Part shown: positions 1 to 11,320 of the stretch, one piece after another
How the letters are laid out: each line of letters opens with the position of its first letter
How positions within the stretch are numbered: position 1 is the first letter of the stretch
Source of the DNA: Pictodentalium vernedei
Taxonomy: Eukaryota > Mollusca > Scaphopoda > Dentaliida > Dentaliidae
Length of the DNA: 64,000 nt
Direction: 5' to 3'
Assembly (NCBI GenBank): GCA_031216915.1
Contig: CM062294.1
Coordinates: forward strand, 393,319,217 to 393,383,216
Program-made: the position numbers and the translations under genes
The notes under the pieces: model-generated
Told to the model about the DNA's origin: nothing
What the model saw: only the letters and a program-made list of their open reading frames with translations
Databases searched by the model: none

Positions 1-330
1 AAAACATTATTCCGCGGAAGTTAAACTGATAGCTAAAAGACTGCGGAACCCAAAGACCCTGGCACTTCGAATCCGTAGGGATCAGTATATATCCCAATCT
101 GTTTGACTGGCAACCGTCATAACAGCCACACTAGGGTCCGGCAACTGCGGGGGCACTCTCTGAGTCAACCACCGAATGTTTGCCCCAGTCTGAATCTCTT
201 GTAACACTAGATAGACAAGAGAATGTATAAATCAAGCAATTCATGGATTGCCGGAAAGTTGCCGTCGAAGAGAAGCTCCTCCGAGAACGAAGCGACTCTG
301 AGAGAGTTCTTAACCTACTATCCACGCGTG
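1..330 (-). pseudogene. RNase H-like domain fragment of DIRS copy 1
   Basis: On the minus strand the broken frames contain DASQTDWxIY-like and QGLW / NFRGIM-like stretches. These fit the N-terminal half of the RNase H domain that follows reverse transcriptase in DIRS-type elements, where a test-aspartate segment and an IN-x-RE/GIM segment are usual. Stops and frame changes occur inside it, so it is non-coding now. The same remnant is present at 21216-21550, where it continues into the TVVAY / NQGGT part of the domain. Between 330 and 700 the minus strand shows only vague similarity to the end of a reverse transcriptase; I see no YxDD motif. Confidence 0.6.
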
Positions 331-739
331 GATGTAGCTAGGGCTGCATCACGTCTAACCAACTCCAATCAGCCACTGAAGGGCGGAGTTATACGTGAAC
401 AAACTACTGCCCTCAAAAGAAATTACATTGAGAATAATATCCCGTAAATCTTTTCTTGAAGACGTAATGATAACGCCTCAGTAAGGCGGATTACGTATAA
501 TAAAGCGTCTAAGTTAAGTCTACTATACATAATGTCGTTCCCAACATTGAAATTGGAAAAGACATAAACGGCGAAAAAGAATATATGCAGTCTTTAATCA
601 CACCGTCTAGACGCATATGAACTCTCGGTATGCCCTGCTCTGCCAAAATAAACTATATGTAAAAAAGATAAAATGGCAGAAATGAGCCACGCGGACAAGA
701 AACTAAACTATCATGCTTAGTAGCAGGCTTGTATATATA

Positions 740-1745
740 TATATAATATATAGCGTCGAAAAATAAAACACATGTTGTAATGACAATATTGGACTGCGTC
801 GGTAAGTCAGGGACAAAGTCCCTGTACCGATCGAAAAATCCGAGTCCAATGACGCTATAAGTCTCTTATCCAAGATCGCAGCAATGAAGTCCGAAAAATA
901 ATCACTGGAAGAAATGCCAGAAGATATGAAAGGCATCTTCCGATACTACTAAAGGGAAAACTCGAAATCTTTCGAATCCCTTTCGCCATCCTGTCGGACC
1001 CTATAAAGCGTTCGGTCGTCCGTAGCTTGATGCAACCGCGGACCGCACCGACCCAGCGCCGTCGGATAATTCCTGATTCGACCGAGAAACCGTCAATTGC
1101 TGGGATGCTGCGAAACAACTGTGCTAACTCGGATAGCACGTCCGTCACTGAGGCCTGAGGAGCAGCGGTCTTACGATGCATTGCCGCAGGAAGCTCCGAG
1201 ATCGTTACCCCGTGCATACTTCCAATATGCGAGCGAACGGAGTGTATAGGCCTCGTGTCCCTTGGCTACCGGATGGCGCGACCTATTCGCTGTGGAATCA
1301 CTGAATGCCGAAACTGATCGGATACTCGAGATCACGTAGCCAATGTGCGGTCGTGTGCCCTGCTGTGAGGATGAGGAAGCATTAAAGACAGTCTCTCGGA
1401 CTGTCAATATAACGGAGCGTCCCGAGCAACGGACATATGCTCCGAATGTAAAATATCTGAACCACAACATGCGGTCCCCTATGTTGTTGGCTTCCTCCGA
1501 TCTGTCCTCAATCTGCCGTCACTGGGTGAGTACTAAAGTAATTAAAGTGCTCGCATCACCCAAATCTCCTTCCTAGACCGCAACGGACGAACCCGGCAGC
1601 CGAACCATTCGATGAATGTACGCTACACCGGGTGAGCTAGCGAATGTCACTCCGTAAGCGATAGACATATTCCATGAGCACTTATTGCCGCTAACTCTTC
1701 ATTAACTATGACGACAGAGGCACACTTTTGAAAGACATCTCCATA
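740..1745 (-). repeat. Gag-like region, large repeat unit A
   Basis: This is the first of two diverged tandem units of about 1.0-1.2 kb (the second is 1800-3030). Shared landmarks in the same order are TATATAGCGTCG, ATTGGACT, a TCGGACC stretch, GCTGGGATGCTGCGA, TTACGATGCATTGCCGC, CCACAACAT, GCCGTCACTGGGTG, ACCGCAACGGACGAACCCGG and GACGACxGAGGCACAC. On the minus strand the longest open piece (855-1217) carries an ELPAAMHRK...TDVLSELAQLF module that recurs in unit B. Position upstream of RNase H on the coding strand suggests it derives from the gag-like first ORF. No zinc knuckle is visible. Confidence 0.6.
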
Positions 1746-1799
1746 ACTCTTCGAACAAGAAACCAGAAATGCTTGGATAGCAAGCATAAAATAATAATA

Positions 1800-3030
1800 T
1801 ATATAGCGTCGTTCAATAATTCGAAAGTTTGTGTGACATTATTGGACTATGTCGGAACTGAGGGACGATGTCCCTGAACCGAACCAAAAATTTCTAAGTC
1901 CACCGACGCTATCAGTTTCTTATCCGGCATCGCAGCATATGTTGTTCCGAAAGGGAAAGCTTGAAATCCACCGAATCCCTTTCGGTATCCCGTCGGACCG
2001 GATGAAACTTTCGGACGTCCGTACCCGCTTCCGCGGAGCGTCCCGACCCAGCATCGTCGGATAAAATATATGCGACAGATTCAGTTGATGCTGGGATGCT
2101 GCGATAAACTGTGCTATTAAGGAAAGCACGTCCGTTCCCGAGGCCTGTGCAGTAGCGGACTTACGATGCATTGCCGCTGGAAGCTCCGTGTACGTTGACT
2201 CCCGCACACTTCCTATGCGAACGTCCGGAGTCTGCAGGCCTCGAGTCCCCGGCTACCGACCCAGCGCTGTCGGATAATTCTCGATCCGACACCGTTTCTG
2301 TCGGCTGCTGGGATGCTGCGATAAGCTGTGCTATGTGCACAAGAATGTCCGGCGTCGAGACCTGCGGAGGCGCAGTCTATCGGTGCTTCGCCGAGGGCAG
2401 CTCCGCATCAGATGGCTCCCGCATACTTCCTATGCGAACGTCCGGAGTCCATCGGTCTCGAATCCCTGGCTGCCGGATGGTGTGACCTGGTCGCCGAAGA
2501 ATCCTTGATCGGCGAAGCTGGTAATATATCGGCGGTCACGCAGCCAAGGTGCGGTCGTGTGCGCTGACGAGAAGAGGAAGCCTTAGCAGTCTCAGCGGAC
2601 TGCCTATACAACGGAGCGTCCCGAGCGACGGACGTATGCTCCGCTAACGACACATTTGTACCACAACATCTGGGGCCAGATGTTGTTGAACGAGAGAGGG
2701 GCCTCTCTCGCTTGCCGTCCGGACCGGAACGAGCTATGAACCGGACTAAAGGCTTCCTCCGTTCTCCCTCCGATCCGCCGTCACTGGGTGTGCATTAAGT
2801 TAATTTTATAGTGCTCGCATCACCCCAAAATTCCTTCTAGACCGCAACGGACGAACCCGGCTGCCGAACCATTCGGTGAATGGACGCTACACCGGGCGAG
2901 CTAGCGGACGTCAAAGGCCGTCGAACCTACTAGGGTCCTCTTAGGCAATTGGCGTATTACATGAGCACTTTTCCGCTAGCCCTTCATTAATTGTGACGAC
3001 GGAGGCACACTGTTGGAAGACATCACAGAT
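1800..3030 (-). repeat. Gag-like region, large repeat unit B with internal duplication
   Basis: Second diverged tandem unit. Compared with unit A it holds an extra internal duplication of roughly 210 bp: the stretch around GCTGGGATGCTGCGATAA and CTATGCGAACGTCCGGAGTC occurs twice (about 2045-2255 and 2256-2465). On the minus strand the module ELPAAMHRK...TDVLSLIAQF recurs at 1920-2207, and a more distant copy (PPQVSTPDILVHIAQL) follows at 2170-2375. Short inverted pairs such as CAACATCTGGGGCCAGATGTTG and GAGAGGGGCCTCTC lie near 2665-2715. Frames are broken. Confidence 0.6.
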
Positions 3031-4160
3031 ACATCACCCTAATCTTGATCGTCTGAAATAGAAATTGATAAAGTAGAGTGACCCTGCGGGGAAAGGACCG
3101 GAGTGTCCAAATCCCCAACAACATACCGTGACATACGCTTCCCATATTGTCATCGAAATCATACGATACAGAACAGGAGTTAATGCGAGTACACTGACCA
3201 CATATAGAATGATAATAAGGTCAGAGGAAGACTTCCTCTTAAAACAATTGATCAATATCCTTTCAATGTGAAAAGAAAACAAGTCCTGGTACTCGCACTA
3301 ACCCCTGGCAATCAAAATACATAATAATAATATGATCCATTAATATAGAAAAAATAATTGAAATCAAAATATTTTGAAAAAATATTTTTTCAGAACAGCC
3401 CAAGTTTCTGAAAAGTAACGTTGAGCCCCAATGGATCCCAAGCCTAAGTGTGGACAAAAATTTTAAAAATATTTTAAACAATTTATTCAACACTTACGAA
3501 CAATAATAATGTATCTAGTTATGATTAAAATAACATAAAGATATTATTATTTAGAAATCCCCCCCTCACACAGAGGGCTGTTGTAAATGTAAACAATGAG
3601 TGTAAAAACACTAAAATAAGACTCCAGGCACCCAGGCCCGAAATCAGTTACCAAAAATACACCATCTGATGCAAAACAGAGACTTCCAGGGAAGAAACTG
3701 CAGAACATCAGATGGTAGATGCAGAACACAACGCCTAACCACCCGTAGGTGAAGACGTAAACATGGGGAAAGAACAGAATTCATTCTGTTATTCAGCTAA
3801 AACTCCCAAGAAATTTTAGTAATAATAATTACAGAAACTATGCCAAAAGCATGGGAGAATAGCAAGGGGGAACTTAAAGGACAGGGAGAGAGGAAAAACA
3901 CTTGAAAAAACAGTGTAACAAATAATCAGAATGACAACAAAATGGCTGCTGCCTTGAAAATAGGTAACTTAACATGATTTCATTAAAAAATTTTAAGTTA
4001 CAGCCCTGATAATATTCTGTCACACATTCTTTTCCTCTCCTCCTTTTCTATCCTCCTTAGAATCACCATTTCACTAATATTTATGTGTCTGGCATCATTT
4101 AAACTGAGATTTAAAAGCACAAAGATCAGTCAGATGTTAACTGATGAAGGGCCAAACTTA
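3031..4160. other. 5' non-coding part of DIRS copy 1
   Basis: AT-rich sequence between the gag-like repeats and the terminal repeat. Several short minus-strand frames exist, hydrophobic and without recognisable motifs; the same frames occur in copy 2, which only reflects the recent copying. I read it as untranslated leader of the element. Confidence 0.5.
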
Positions 4161-4349
4161 GAAATGATAAATGGCGCCAATTTCGGAACGTCCTTGACAC
4201 TGCGCATGCGCAGTGGGGGCGAGGTGTGGAGGGCCTTTCAGGACATGTTTTCTTTAGTTTTAGATGCAAATTTTGGGGATTGGGGGGCAAAATTTGTGTT
4301 TGGCCCTATATTTTAAGAGTTAGCACCAGCTATGTCTGGGTCATTGGTA
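4160..4349 (-). repeat. Terminal repeat of DIRS copy 1
   Basis: Matches 25381-25568 with very few changes, and is an inverted match to 18613-18800. It contains the palindrome TGCGCATGCGCA at 4201-4212 and a TTGGCGCCA-type half nearby (4170-4180). In DIRS elements the inverted terminal repeats hold the promoter. Confidence 0.75.
4201..4212. promoter_or_regulatory. NRF-1-type palindrome TGCGCATGCGCA in DIRS terminal repeat
   Basis: The 12 bases fit the NRF-1 consensus YGCGCAYGCGCR exactly and sit inside the terminal repeat, where a DIRS promoter is expected. The same site occurs in the terminal repeats at 18749-18760 and 25421-25432. Function is inferred from the motif only. Confidence 0.5.
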
Positions 4350-4363
4350 CAGTATAAAAATAT

Positions 4364-4745
4364 GTACAAAATTACGAAAAAAATTTTATTGTTTTCATAC
4401 ACACAACGGTACACAACGTCCATTAAATCAAATCTACGACTACTTTGGGAGTTAAATTATATATCAAAAATTGCAGAAAAGCAGTGGCTTTATAATGATA
4501 TATAACAATAGTCATTTATTCCATAATGAACTGGTGAAACATGTGAAATATTAACCATACCCCCTAAACTCAAATTCAAACGGCATCGACTTTTCTCATT
4601 CAAATACTGTATTATAGCATCATTGTTTCAATTTCCATGTTCGATTAAATCACATAATGTGGTGTTCGCCTACACTCAAGATGCATTGGCATGTAATGTG
4701 TGCATGCCCTTGATGTGTACTCATAAACAAATTTGTATTGTACAG
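4364..4745. other. Spacer upstream of the PIN/CXC pseudogene
   Basis: AT-rich, no gene seen. It ends in TTTGTATTGTACAG, a good splice-acceptor-like sequence directly before the open frame of the next feature, so it may be intron. Confidence 0.4.
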
Positions 4746-7283
4746 ACAGATTGTGTCTTCGTCAGATAAGTTGACAAAAGTTTTCATTAGACTCGGCGGC
4801 TTCCATATGATTATGTCATATTTAGGGGCAATTGGTTCGATCATGGCTGGTAGCGGCTTGGATGAACTTTGGGGGACTGTTTATGCTGGTGGGTCAATCC
4901 ATCATTTGATCAGTGGTCATGCATATTCAAGAGCAGTTCGTGCCCATTTGCTAACACAAATTGCCATTACAAAACTTGTGTTTGAAGAAAGCCGAACACT
5001 AGATAACATAGACTGCACAGAAGTCAATGAAATATTCTGTGGACTTGCCAGAGGTGACTGTACAACAGCTGACGCTGTCAATCAAGAAAGTGTCAACCAT
5101 CAACTGTCAAAATTACACGAACTGCTCCAGAATACGTCCGTAGGACGCACAGGAAAGCTTTGGGTACAATACTACGAGCAAATAGGTCTTCTCCAGTTGT
5201 TCTTGAGAGCAGAGCGCACAGGCGACTGGGAACTCCACACATATTGTGTTCGCAATATGATTCCAGTATTTCACGCAGGTGGTCATTTTGCATACGCAAA
5301 AAGTTCTCATCTCTATTTGCAGCAGATGAATGAGCTAACAGAAATAATGCAACAGGATGATTTGAAGTTGTTCACTGAGAAAGGTTACTTTACCATAAGG
5401 CGCTCAGATAAATTCTGGGACGGGATATATTCTGATCAGACCATAGAGCAGTGTTTAATGAGAATGTTCAAGCTCCCTGGTGGTCTCCCACATGGCAGGG
5501 GAATAACCGATAGCACTGTTGCGAAATGGGTACATGGACTACCTCTTTGCCTTCCGATATGTAATGCTCTCGGAAATTTTGTTCATGTTCACACTGGTCA
5601 TGGCGAACAACATCGGGATCTCCGTCAAAGTTCACAATTGACTGATGCCAATGATATCACCAAATTATTAAACTGGCTCAGAGTGCATTCCCCCTTTCAG
5701 AATAGAGATCCACTACAATTAGTCTCTATAGCGACCGGGCTTGTGGCCGACGAAACTGTGAACTGTGACCAAGTTCGCAAAATTGGTGAATGTTGCGCAT
5801 CGAATGTTGTAAGCAAAACGTTCAACAGCATCAAACTACGGCGTGTTGACACTGTGAAGTCTTTCGCATCGATGGCAAATAGCATCAAAGTCTGTGGAAG
5901 TAAGGTAGTGATTGACCCGACAATTCTGTTCAACCGCATCACATGTGTTATTCAGTCACAAGCAGAGATGGAAGAGTATCTCAAATATGAACTCACCCCG
6001 AAACCACCAGCATTGTTTGATTCTGCTGGAATGAGGAAGACACAGAAAAGCACGCTCGGTAAGATCCTCAAAACATACGGTTCCGAGCAAACTAAAATCC
6101 CAGAACATTCTCTGTTTGTTGTAGATGGTGGATTTTTATTGAGGGCAGTTGTATGGCCTAAACAGTCGTCATATAAGGACATATGTACATCATATTCCAA
6201 TTATCTAGTGAGACATTTTGGGGCGAACGTCGTGGTTGTTCTTGATGGTTATGCTTGTACAATGTCGACAAAGGGCATGGAACAAGCCCGTAGATCTGAA
6301 GACAGGTATTCCATTGATATCAATATCTCACCCGAGTTACCAGCCACCACACCCCAATCCGATTTCCTTGCAAATGCCAAGAACAAAACCCAACTGATCG
6401 ATCTTCTAATGCAGGAGCTATCTGCTATCAATATTCAGTCCAAGCTGGCCGAGGCTGATGCTGATGTACTGATAGCCGAAACTGAACTTGACATCGCTCA
6501 AGATGACAACAATGTTGTCATTGTGGGAACAGACACAGACTTGTTAGTCATTCTTACCTCTCGAGTCCAACCGGGATGTAATATTCACATGATGTATTCC
6601 ATTACCCCAAACTTACTAGTTTCAGTTAGTGAAATAGCAACCAAAATGGGTGACCATAGAAGCAACCTCCTTGTAGCACATTCTTTAAGTGGTTGTGACA
6701 CTACTTCTGCACTCTTTTGAGTTGGTAAGAAGAAAGTATTCAGTACAATTGTCTCCGATGTTACTAGCGACTCACAACAGTATGTCAACACAATTTTGGC
6801 GGATGACAGTACACCAATGCAGTAGCCGCTGCCGGGGAACAACTTCTCCTGATCTTATACGGGAGTAAAACTGTTTCCTCTCTCGACCAATATAGATATG
6901 TCACTTACAAGCGTTATGTAGCAAAATCTAAACTGAATAAACCCATCGACCTAGCCTCACTCCCACCAAGCAGCGATGCTGCACAACAACATGTCTACAG
7001 ATGTTATCTCCAGGTCCAACAATGGATGGGCACTTCGCTTCCTCCGACGGATTGGGGGTGGTCGCTAGACAATGGACTTCTTGTACCGACTGCAGCCACA
7101 AAGCCATGTGCCCCCGATAACCTACTGAATCTGATCAGTTGTGGTTGCAAGAGTGCTTGTACAAAAAGGTGTGGGTGTAAGAAGGCAGGACTCTCTTGCT
7201 CAGGTTTGTGTAATTGCAGTTCGGATTCTTGTAACAACCACAGAAACACTGTCCTGTCGGAAAATTCTGAGTTCGATGAATAA
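4746..7283 (+). pseudogene. PIN/XPG-I-like nuclease with C-terminal CXC domain (disrupted)
   Basis: A long open frame (to 6717) has no ATG at its beginning; it starts after an acceptor-like TTGTACAG, so it is probably an internal exon or a 5'-truncated copy. The early part has the FIRLGGFHMIMSYLGAIG segment typical of a multi-copy invertebrate family with no named function. Further on come a PIN/FEN1-like segment (VVVVLDG, then EADADVLIAE and VVIVGTDTDLLVIL, acidic clusters usual for XPG-I nucleases) and the family landmark HSLSGCDTTSA. A TGA at 6718-6720 replaces the codon after LF; the same frame continues to about 6820, where a one-base shift is needed to go on through QWMGTSLPPTDWGW to a Cys-rich CXC domain (SCGCKSACTKRCGCKKAGL) ending at 7283. 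In life such a protein would bind zinc and perhaps cut nucleic acid; this copy has two lesions and no start. Family is recognised with confidence, biological role is not known to me. Confidence 0.8.
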
Positions 7284-7352
7284 TATGTATATAGGTCATG
7301 TCATTTCTGTATATAGCGTTGATAATAGTCAATGTAACTTAATCCATGTTGA

Positions 7353-7420
7353 TTGATTTGTACATTCTGTAAATATTATTTATTGATTTTTGTACATTCT
7401 GTAAATATTATTTATTGATC
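7353..7420. repeat. Two tandem copies of a 32-bp unit
   Basis: GTACATTCTGTAAATATTAT occurs twice, 32 bases apart, with matching flanks. It lies just downstream of the pseudogene stop, where a 3' untranslated region would be. Confidence 0.8.
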
Positions 7421-8225
7421 TAATGCTGCCAGACACAGACGTGTCTGTTCGGTCCCAAGCCCGAAAATAGTTGAGTTCTCATGCTGACGAATTTTATGCC
7501 AAAAGGGGAACTCAGCCAGAAGCAGAGGGGGTCTTCCATAATGTCTATTTTGTAAGCAATGATAAAAGTCTTCAAATGGTGGTGGATTTTTTATCGTCTG
7601 TCCAACTAACATCCCGTTCTGTACTACGACCCTTTGGGCAAATCCGTTAGGAAAATCGTCATTTTTTGCGTAAATCCGATACTTTTTTGTGAATTTTCAA
7701 TAATTTTTTGCAGAAATTGTCACAGAATGCACATTTTCCTCTAGGTAAATGTATATTAGGCATTATGTAGCTCGAAATACGCGTAAACAAAAAATACAGT
7801 TGGATCAATTCGAGGTTACAAAGTTCGTGCGATTTTTTTTTATTTTTTTCAAACGCGTTTTTGAAAAAAGGCTGTAGAAAAAAAAGCTCAACTGGGATTT
7901 TAGGGGACTTTTGTCTAATCGTTCAGTGATGTGTACTCAACATTCCCTGAAAAAATCAGCTTTCTCCGATTTTTTTCCCTAGTGAAACCTAATGTTCTTG
8001 GGCTATTAGGAAAGCAACATGAAGAGTTCCTGCCAGAATCTTTTCAGGAAAGTGACTTTTAAAATTAGTTTGTTAATGTTGTGGCAAGTAACCAAAATTA
8101 GTAACCCATTTTCGTACATCATTTTTTTGGTCTAAAAATGTTAATTTTCACCAGAAAAATACGACAAGGATAAGGCACTTGTATTACTTTGGTAAGATTT
8201 GAAGAAATAAGGCGAGTACATGTTA
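7421..8225. other. Unassigned AT-rich DNA
   Basis: No gene, terminal repeat or array recognised. T-rich and A-rich runs alternate around 7820-7990. Confidence 0.5.
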
Positions 8226-8345
8226 AACAAGAGTCCCCATGGGGCCTGGGGTACTCTCGTGTCCAAAGTTATTTATAGAAGGATTCAATTAGCATCTATG
8301 GCTAGTTTACACTAAAATGGAATGCAGTCATTTAATTATTTATAA
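8226..8345 (+). mobile_element. Truncated 5' end of a family-A element
   Basis: AACAAGAGTCCCCATGGGGC resembles the start motif ACAAGAGGCCCC of the family-A elements elsewhere in the window. No core array or terminal hairpin follows, so this would be a short remnant. Confidence 0.35.
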
Positions 8346-8379
8346 CCCTGTTGCCCACGTTAGATGATTTTTTCTAGTA

Positions 8380-8745
8380 TTGGAATGCAACCACAGAATC
8401 AAGAGGTCTGCATCGCCAAGCACTGCTAATCCACCTGCACACACCAATTGGGGAGAGGAGGCATAGGTTTCTTTTCTTCCTGTATAAAATCACTCTGAAT
8501 CCAGCTAAATCCATCTTGGAGCAAAAACACAAATTTTGCACCCCCCTCCCGACCCCCCCCCCCCCCCCCCCCAAATCCTTGAAAATTAGAAGTCCTATCT
8601 GGTCCTCCATACATTTACCCTCTGCGCATGCACGAAGTGACCGGAATTGGCACCAACACCATTCTTTGTAAAAGAGAGTATTACATAATAATGCATCAGG
8701 GAGTTCTGAGTGCCCACTCATGGGAGGGCCCTTCCCGTCTAATTT
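8380..8745. mobile_element. Decayed DIRS terminal region (same family as copy 1/2)
   Basis: The order of landmarks parallels 18660-18890: ACACAAATTTTGC then a C-rich run, CTGCGCATGC, CCGGAATTGGC, a CATTCT, and finally CTCATGGGAGGGCC...CCCGTCT. Spacing is similar but identity is modest, so this is an older relative of the terminal/internal complementary region of that DIRS family. A C20 run (8553-8572) sits where the recent copy has CCCCCC. Confidence 0.5.
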
Positions 8746-9614
8746 TTAAGGCTAGTCTGTACTAAGCCCCAAAAATTAGGATGGCTTATCTGAGAATGAG
8801 AAAATCTCCCACAAACATACGCCTTACAATAACATTTCAGCTGTATGCAGGATATAAATACGGATAAAACAGCTTCCTTCAAAGATACATTCGTTTTAAG
8901 CCAGATTAGGGGTAAAAATCCCCCCCCCCCACTTTTTTTTTAAGAAGTCTTCAAAAGAAAAAGGGGAGAGCTCTGGAAACAATAAGAGCGGTACCAAAAA
9001 ACAATATAAATAATCATCGAACAGGCACTCAGGTATTAATTCATGTTTAATAAATGGTGCTTAATGTTACTTCAGAAGTTACAGCTATAGTGATGATACT
9101 GGTAATTAATATTGCACACTAAATAACATACACCGCAGACGATGTACACAGATACATCGAATACCGGTGATACATAAAAATAACATACACATATCCTCCA
9201 ATCAAGAAACACTGAACAATTCCTGAAGAGAAAACACTTCCTAGGTAATCCATAGGTGGCCACTGTACAATGAATTCCAGTAACAACACTCTCCAACGTG
9301 TACTATCCGATATCTACGATCGTAAAAACATGTGTTAGATGAGTACAAAACAAAATAGAAACTTGGATCTAGAGATATACAAAGGCATGATTAACAGGCT
9401 CCAACACAGACCGCCCCCAAAATAGGTTATGATCTCAAGGTCCACAAAATACAATAAAGCGTTGGCCTAATAATAATAATGTGCGAGAGCATTTATATTC
9501 AGCATGTAATCATCTGAATACCAGTTAACTGGTTATGCAGCCTGCGAGGTACTCAAGGGTAGCAATTTAATTGTGATGATTTATAAATAAGCGCTCGTAT
9601 ATAACAAATCAACA
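8746..9614. other. Unassigned DNA
   Basis: No gene or repeat assigned. Holds a C11 run near 8921 and short A/T tracts. A 74-residue minus-strand frame (9072-9296) is Cys/Tyr-rich with no family resemblance and I do not call it. Confidence 0.5.
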
Positions 9615-11054
9615 ATGAAAGTGTCAATGACACTGTAGCTCAACTTGTGTTAGACATGTACATGTATTGTATGTGACACAACAATGACACACATCTAGGC
9701 AATGACCTGATAACAAAGGTACATGTAAAGTGTTGTAAAGGTCTATACATAAATACTGACCGTAGCCTGTAACAAATGTACAGGTAAAGTATGACTAAAC
9801 TAAGTTCTAAGAACGTTGGCAGCGGCAAAATTTTTTGACGGAAATTGAAGAAAATCGATAGCTCCCATCTAGAGGTCTCCCCAAACAAACATACCGGGTT
9901 TCAAAGCAATCCAATCATAAATGTGCCCTGTAGGGTGTGCCAAAGGAAAAAATTGAGGTCTGACTAAACTAAGTTCTAAGAACATCGGCCGTGGCAACAT
10001 TTTTTGATGGAAATGGAAGAAAATCGATAGCTCCCATCTAGAGGTCACCCCAAACAAGCATGCCAGGTTTCAAAGCAATCCAGTCATAAATGTGCCCTGT
10101 AGGGTGTGCCAAAGGGAAATATTGAGGTCTTATTAAACTAAGTTCTAAGAACATTGGCCGCGGCAACATTTTTTGACGGAAATGGAAAAAAATCGATAGC
10201 TCCCATCTAGAGGTCACCCCAAACAAGCATACCATGTTTCAAAGCAATCCAATCATAAATGTGTCGTGTAGGGTGTGCCAAAGGGAAATATTGTGGTCTA
10301 ACTAAACTAAGTTGTAAGAATGTTGGCCCTGGCAACATTTTTTGATGGAAATTGAAGAAAATCGATAGCTCCCATCTAGAGGTTACCCTAAACAAGCATA
10401 CCAGGTTTCAAAGCAATCCAATCATAAATGTGCCCTGTAGGGTGTGCCAAAGGGAAATATTGTGGTTTGACTAAACTAAGTTCTAAGAACGTTTGGCTGC
10501 AGCAACATTTTTTGACAGAAATTGAAGACAATTGATAGCTTCCATCTGAAGGTCACCCCAAACATGCATGCCAGGTTCAAAGCAATCTGATCATAAATGT
10601 GCCCTGTAGGGTGTGCCAAAGGGAAATATTGAGGTCTTCTGACTAAACTAAGTTCTAAGAACGTTGACCACGGCAACATTTTTTGATGGAAATTGAAGAA
10701 AATCGATACCTCCCATCTAGAGGTCTCCCCAAACAAGCATACCAGGTTTCAAAGCAATCCAATCATAAATGTGCCCTGTAGGGTGTGCCAAAGGGAAATA
10801 TTGAGGTCTTATTAAACTAAGTTCTAAGAACATTGACCGCGGCAACATTTTTTGACGGAAATTGAAAAAAATTGATAGCTCCCATCTAGAGGTCACCCCA
10901 AACAAGCATACCAAGTTTCAAAGTGATCTGATCATAAATGCGACCTGTGAGATGTGCCAAAGGAAATTGTGGACGTACGTACTAACGTACATACGCCGAC
11001 GGACGAGAAGTGATGGCAATAGCTCAGCTTGACTTTGTCAAGTTGAGCTGAAAA
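9615..11054 (+). mobile_element. Complete hairpin-ended non-autonomous element, family B
   Basis: It begins with ATGAAAGTGTCAATGACACT, followed by the subterminal motif TAGCTCAACTTGTG; this start recurs at 11321, 62034 and 62755. The core is a tandem array (9791-10975). Near the right end come GACGGACGAG and then a hairpin, AGCTCAGCTTGACTTTGTCA with its complement AAGTTGAGCT, ending in GAAAA. The hairpin arm is complementary to the 5' subterminal motif. This plan (5' block with subterminal inverted repeat, tandem core, 3' stem-loop) is that of HINE/DINE-like Helentron relatives and of bivalve pearl elements. Classification is inference; the boundaries and the plan are seen. Confidence 0.7.
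9791..10975 (+). repeat. Tandem array, period about 169 bp, seven units
   Basis: Units start with a TGACTAAACTAAGTTCTAAG-type sequence near 9791, 9961, 10130, 10298, 10468, 10638 and 10809. The last unit diverges at its end. Minus-strand open frames across the units (WELSIFF... modules) come from the near multiple-of-three period and are not a protein. Confidence 0.9.
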
Positions 11055-11320
11055 TAACAGGACACTAATTCAGCTAAAAAGCGGATGAGCCCATGAGGTC
11101 GCCATAGAACACAACACAAATGCATAGTATGCATGTATTAAATTATATGAGGCTTGCGGGAAGAAAACTACGTATTGCCCGGTATTTGCCTTTAAACACA
11201 TAAGGCAGTGTGTGAGAGTGTGTGTGTGTGTAGGGGGGGGGGGGGGGGGGGGGGAATTCGAAGTCATAACGACATCTTCTCACCCGCATTATTTGATTGT
11301 TCTTGTGTCAGGTAACAGAA
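11055..11320. other. Low-complexity spacer with (TG)n and G22
   Basis: Between two family-B elements. A GTGTGTGTG tract leads straight into an uninterrupted run of 22 G (11233-11254). Confidence 0.8.

Larger units (their letters stand above)
1..4363 (-). mobile_element. DIRS-like retrotransposon, copy 1 (cut by window start)
   Basis: This block matches 21216-25583 almost base for base (a few substitutions and 1-6 base indels), and the match stops abruptly after the terminal sequence GGTCATTGGTACAGTATAAA, where the two flanks become different. That marks a shared element end. Read on the minus strand, the first few hundred bases are an RNase H-like fragment, followed at higher coordinates by a gag-like region made of nested repeats, then about 1.1 kb of AT-rich DNA, then the terminal repeat. 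The rest (remaining RNase H, tyrosine recombinase, other terminus) would lie left of the window. No intact reading frame survives. Assignment to DIRS rests on the longer copy, where tyrosine recombinase and RNase H motifs are visible. Confidence 0.8.

Noticed and set aside
3034..3493. Hydrophobic minus-strand frames shared by both DIRS copies as a membrane protein
   Set aside because: Conservation is explained by recent copying of the whole element; frames are short, AT-rich and carry no motif.
9640..10914. Series of minus-strand open frames with the repeated WELSIFFNF...HPTGHIYDW module
   Set aside because: They arise because the 169-bp satellite period is close to a multiple of three; there is no start context, the frame drifts between units and no protein family is resembled.
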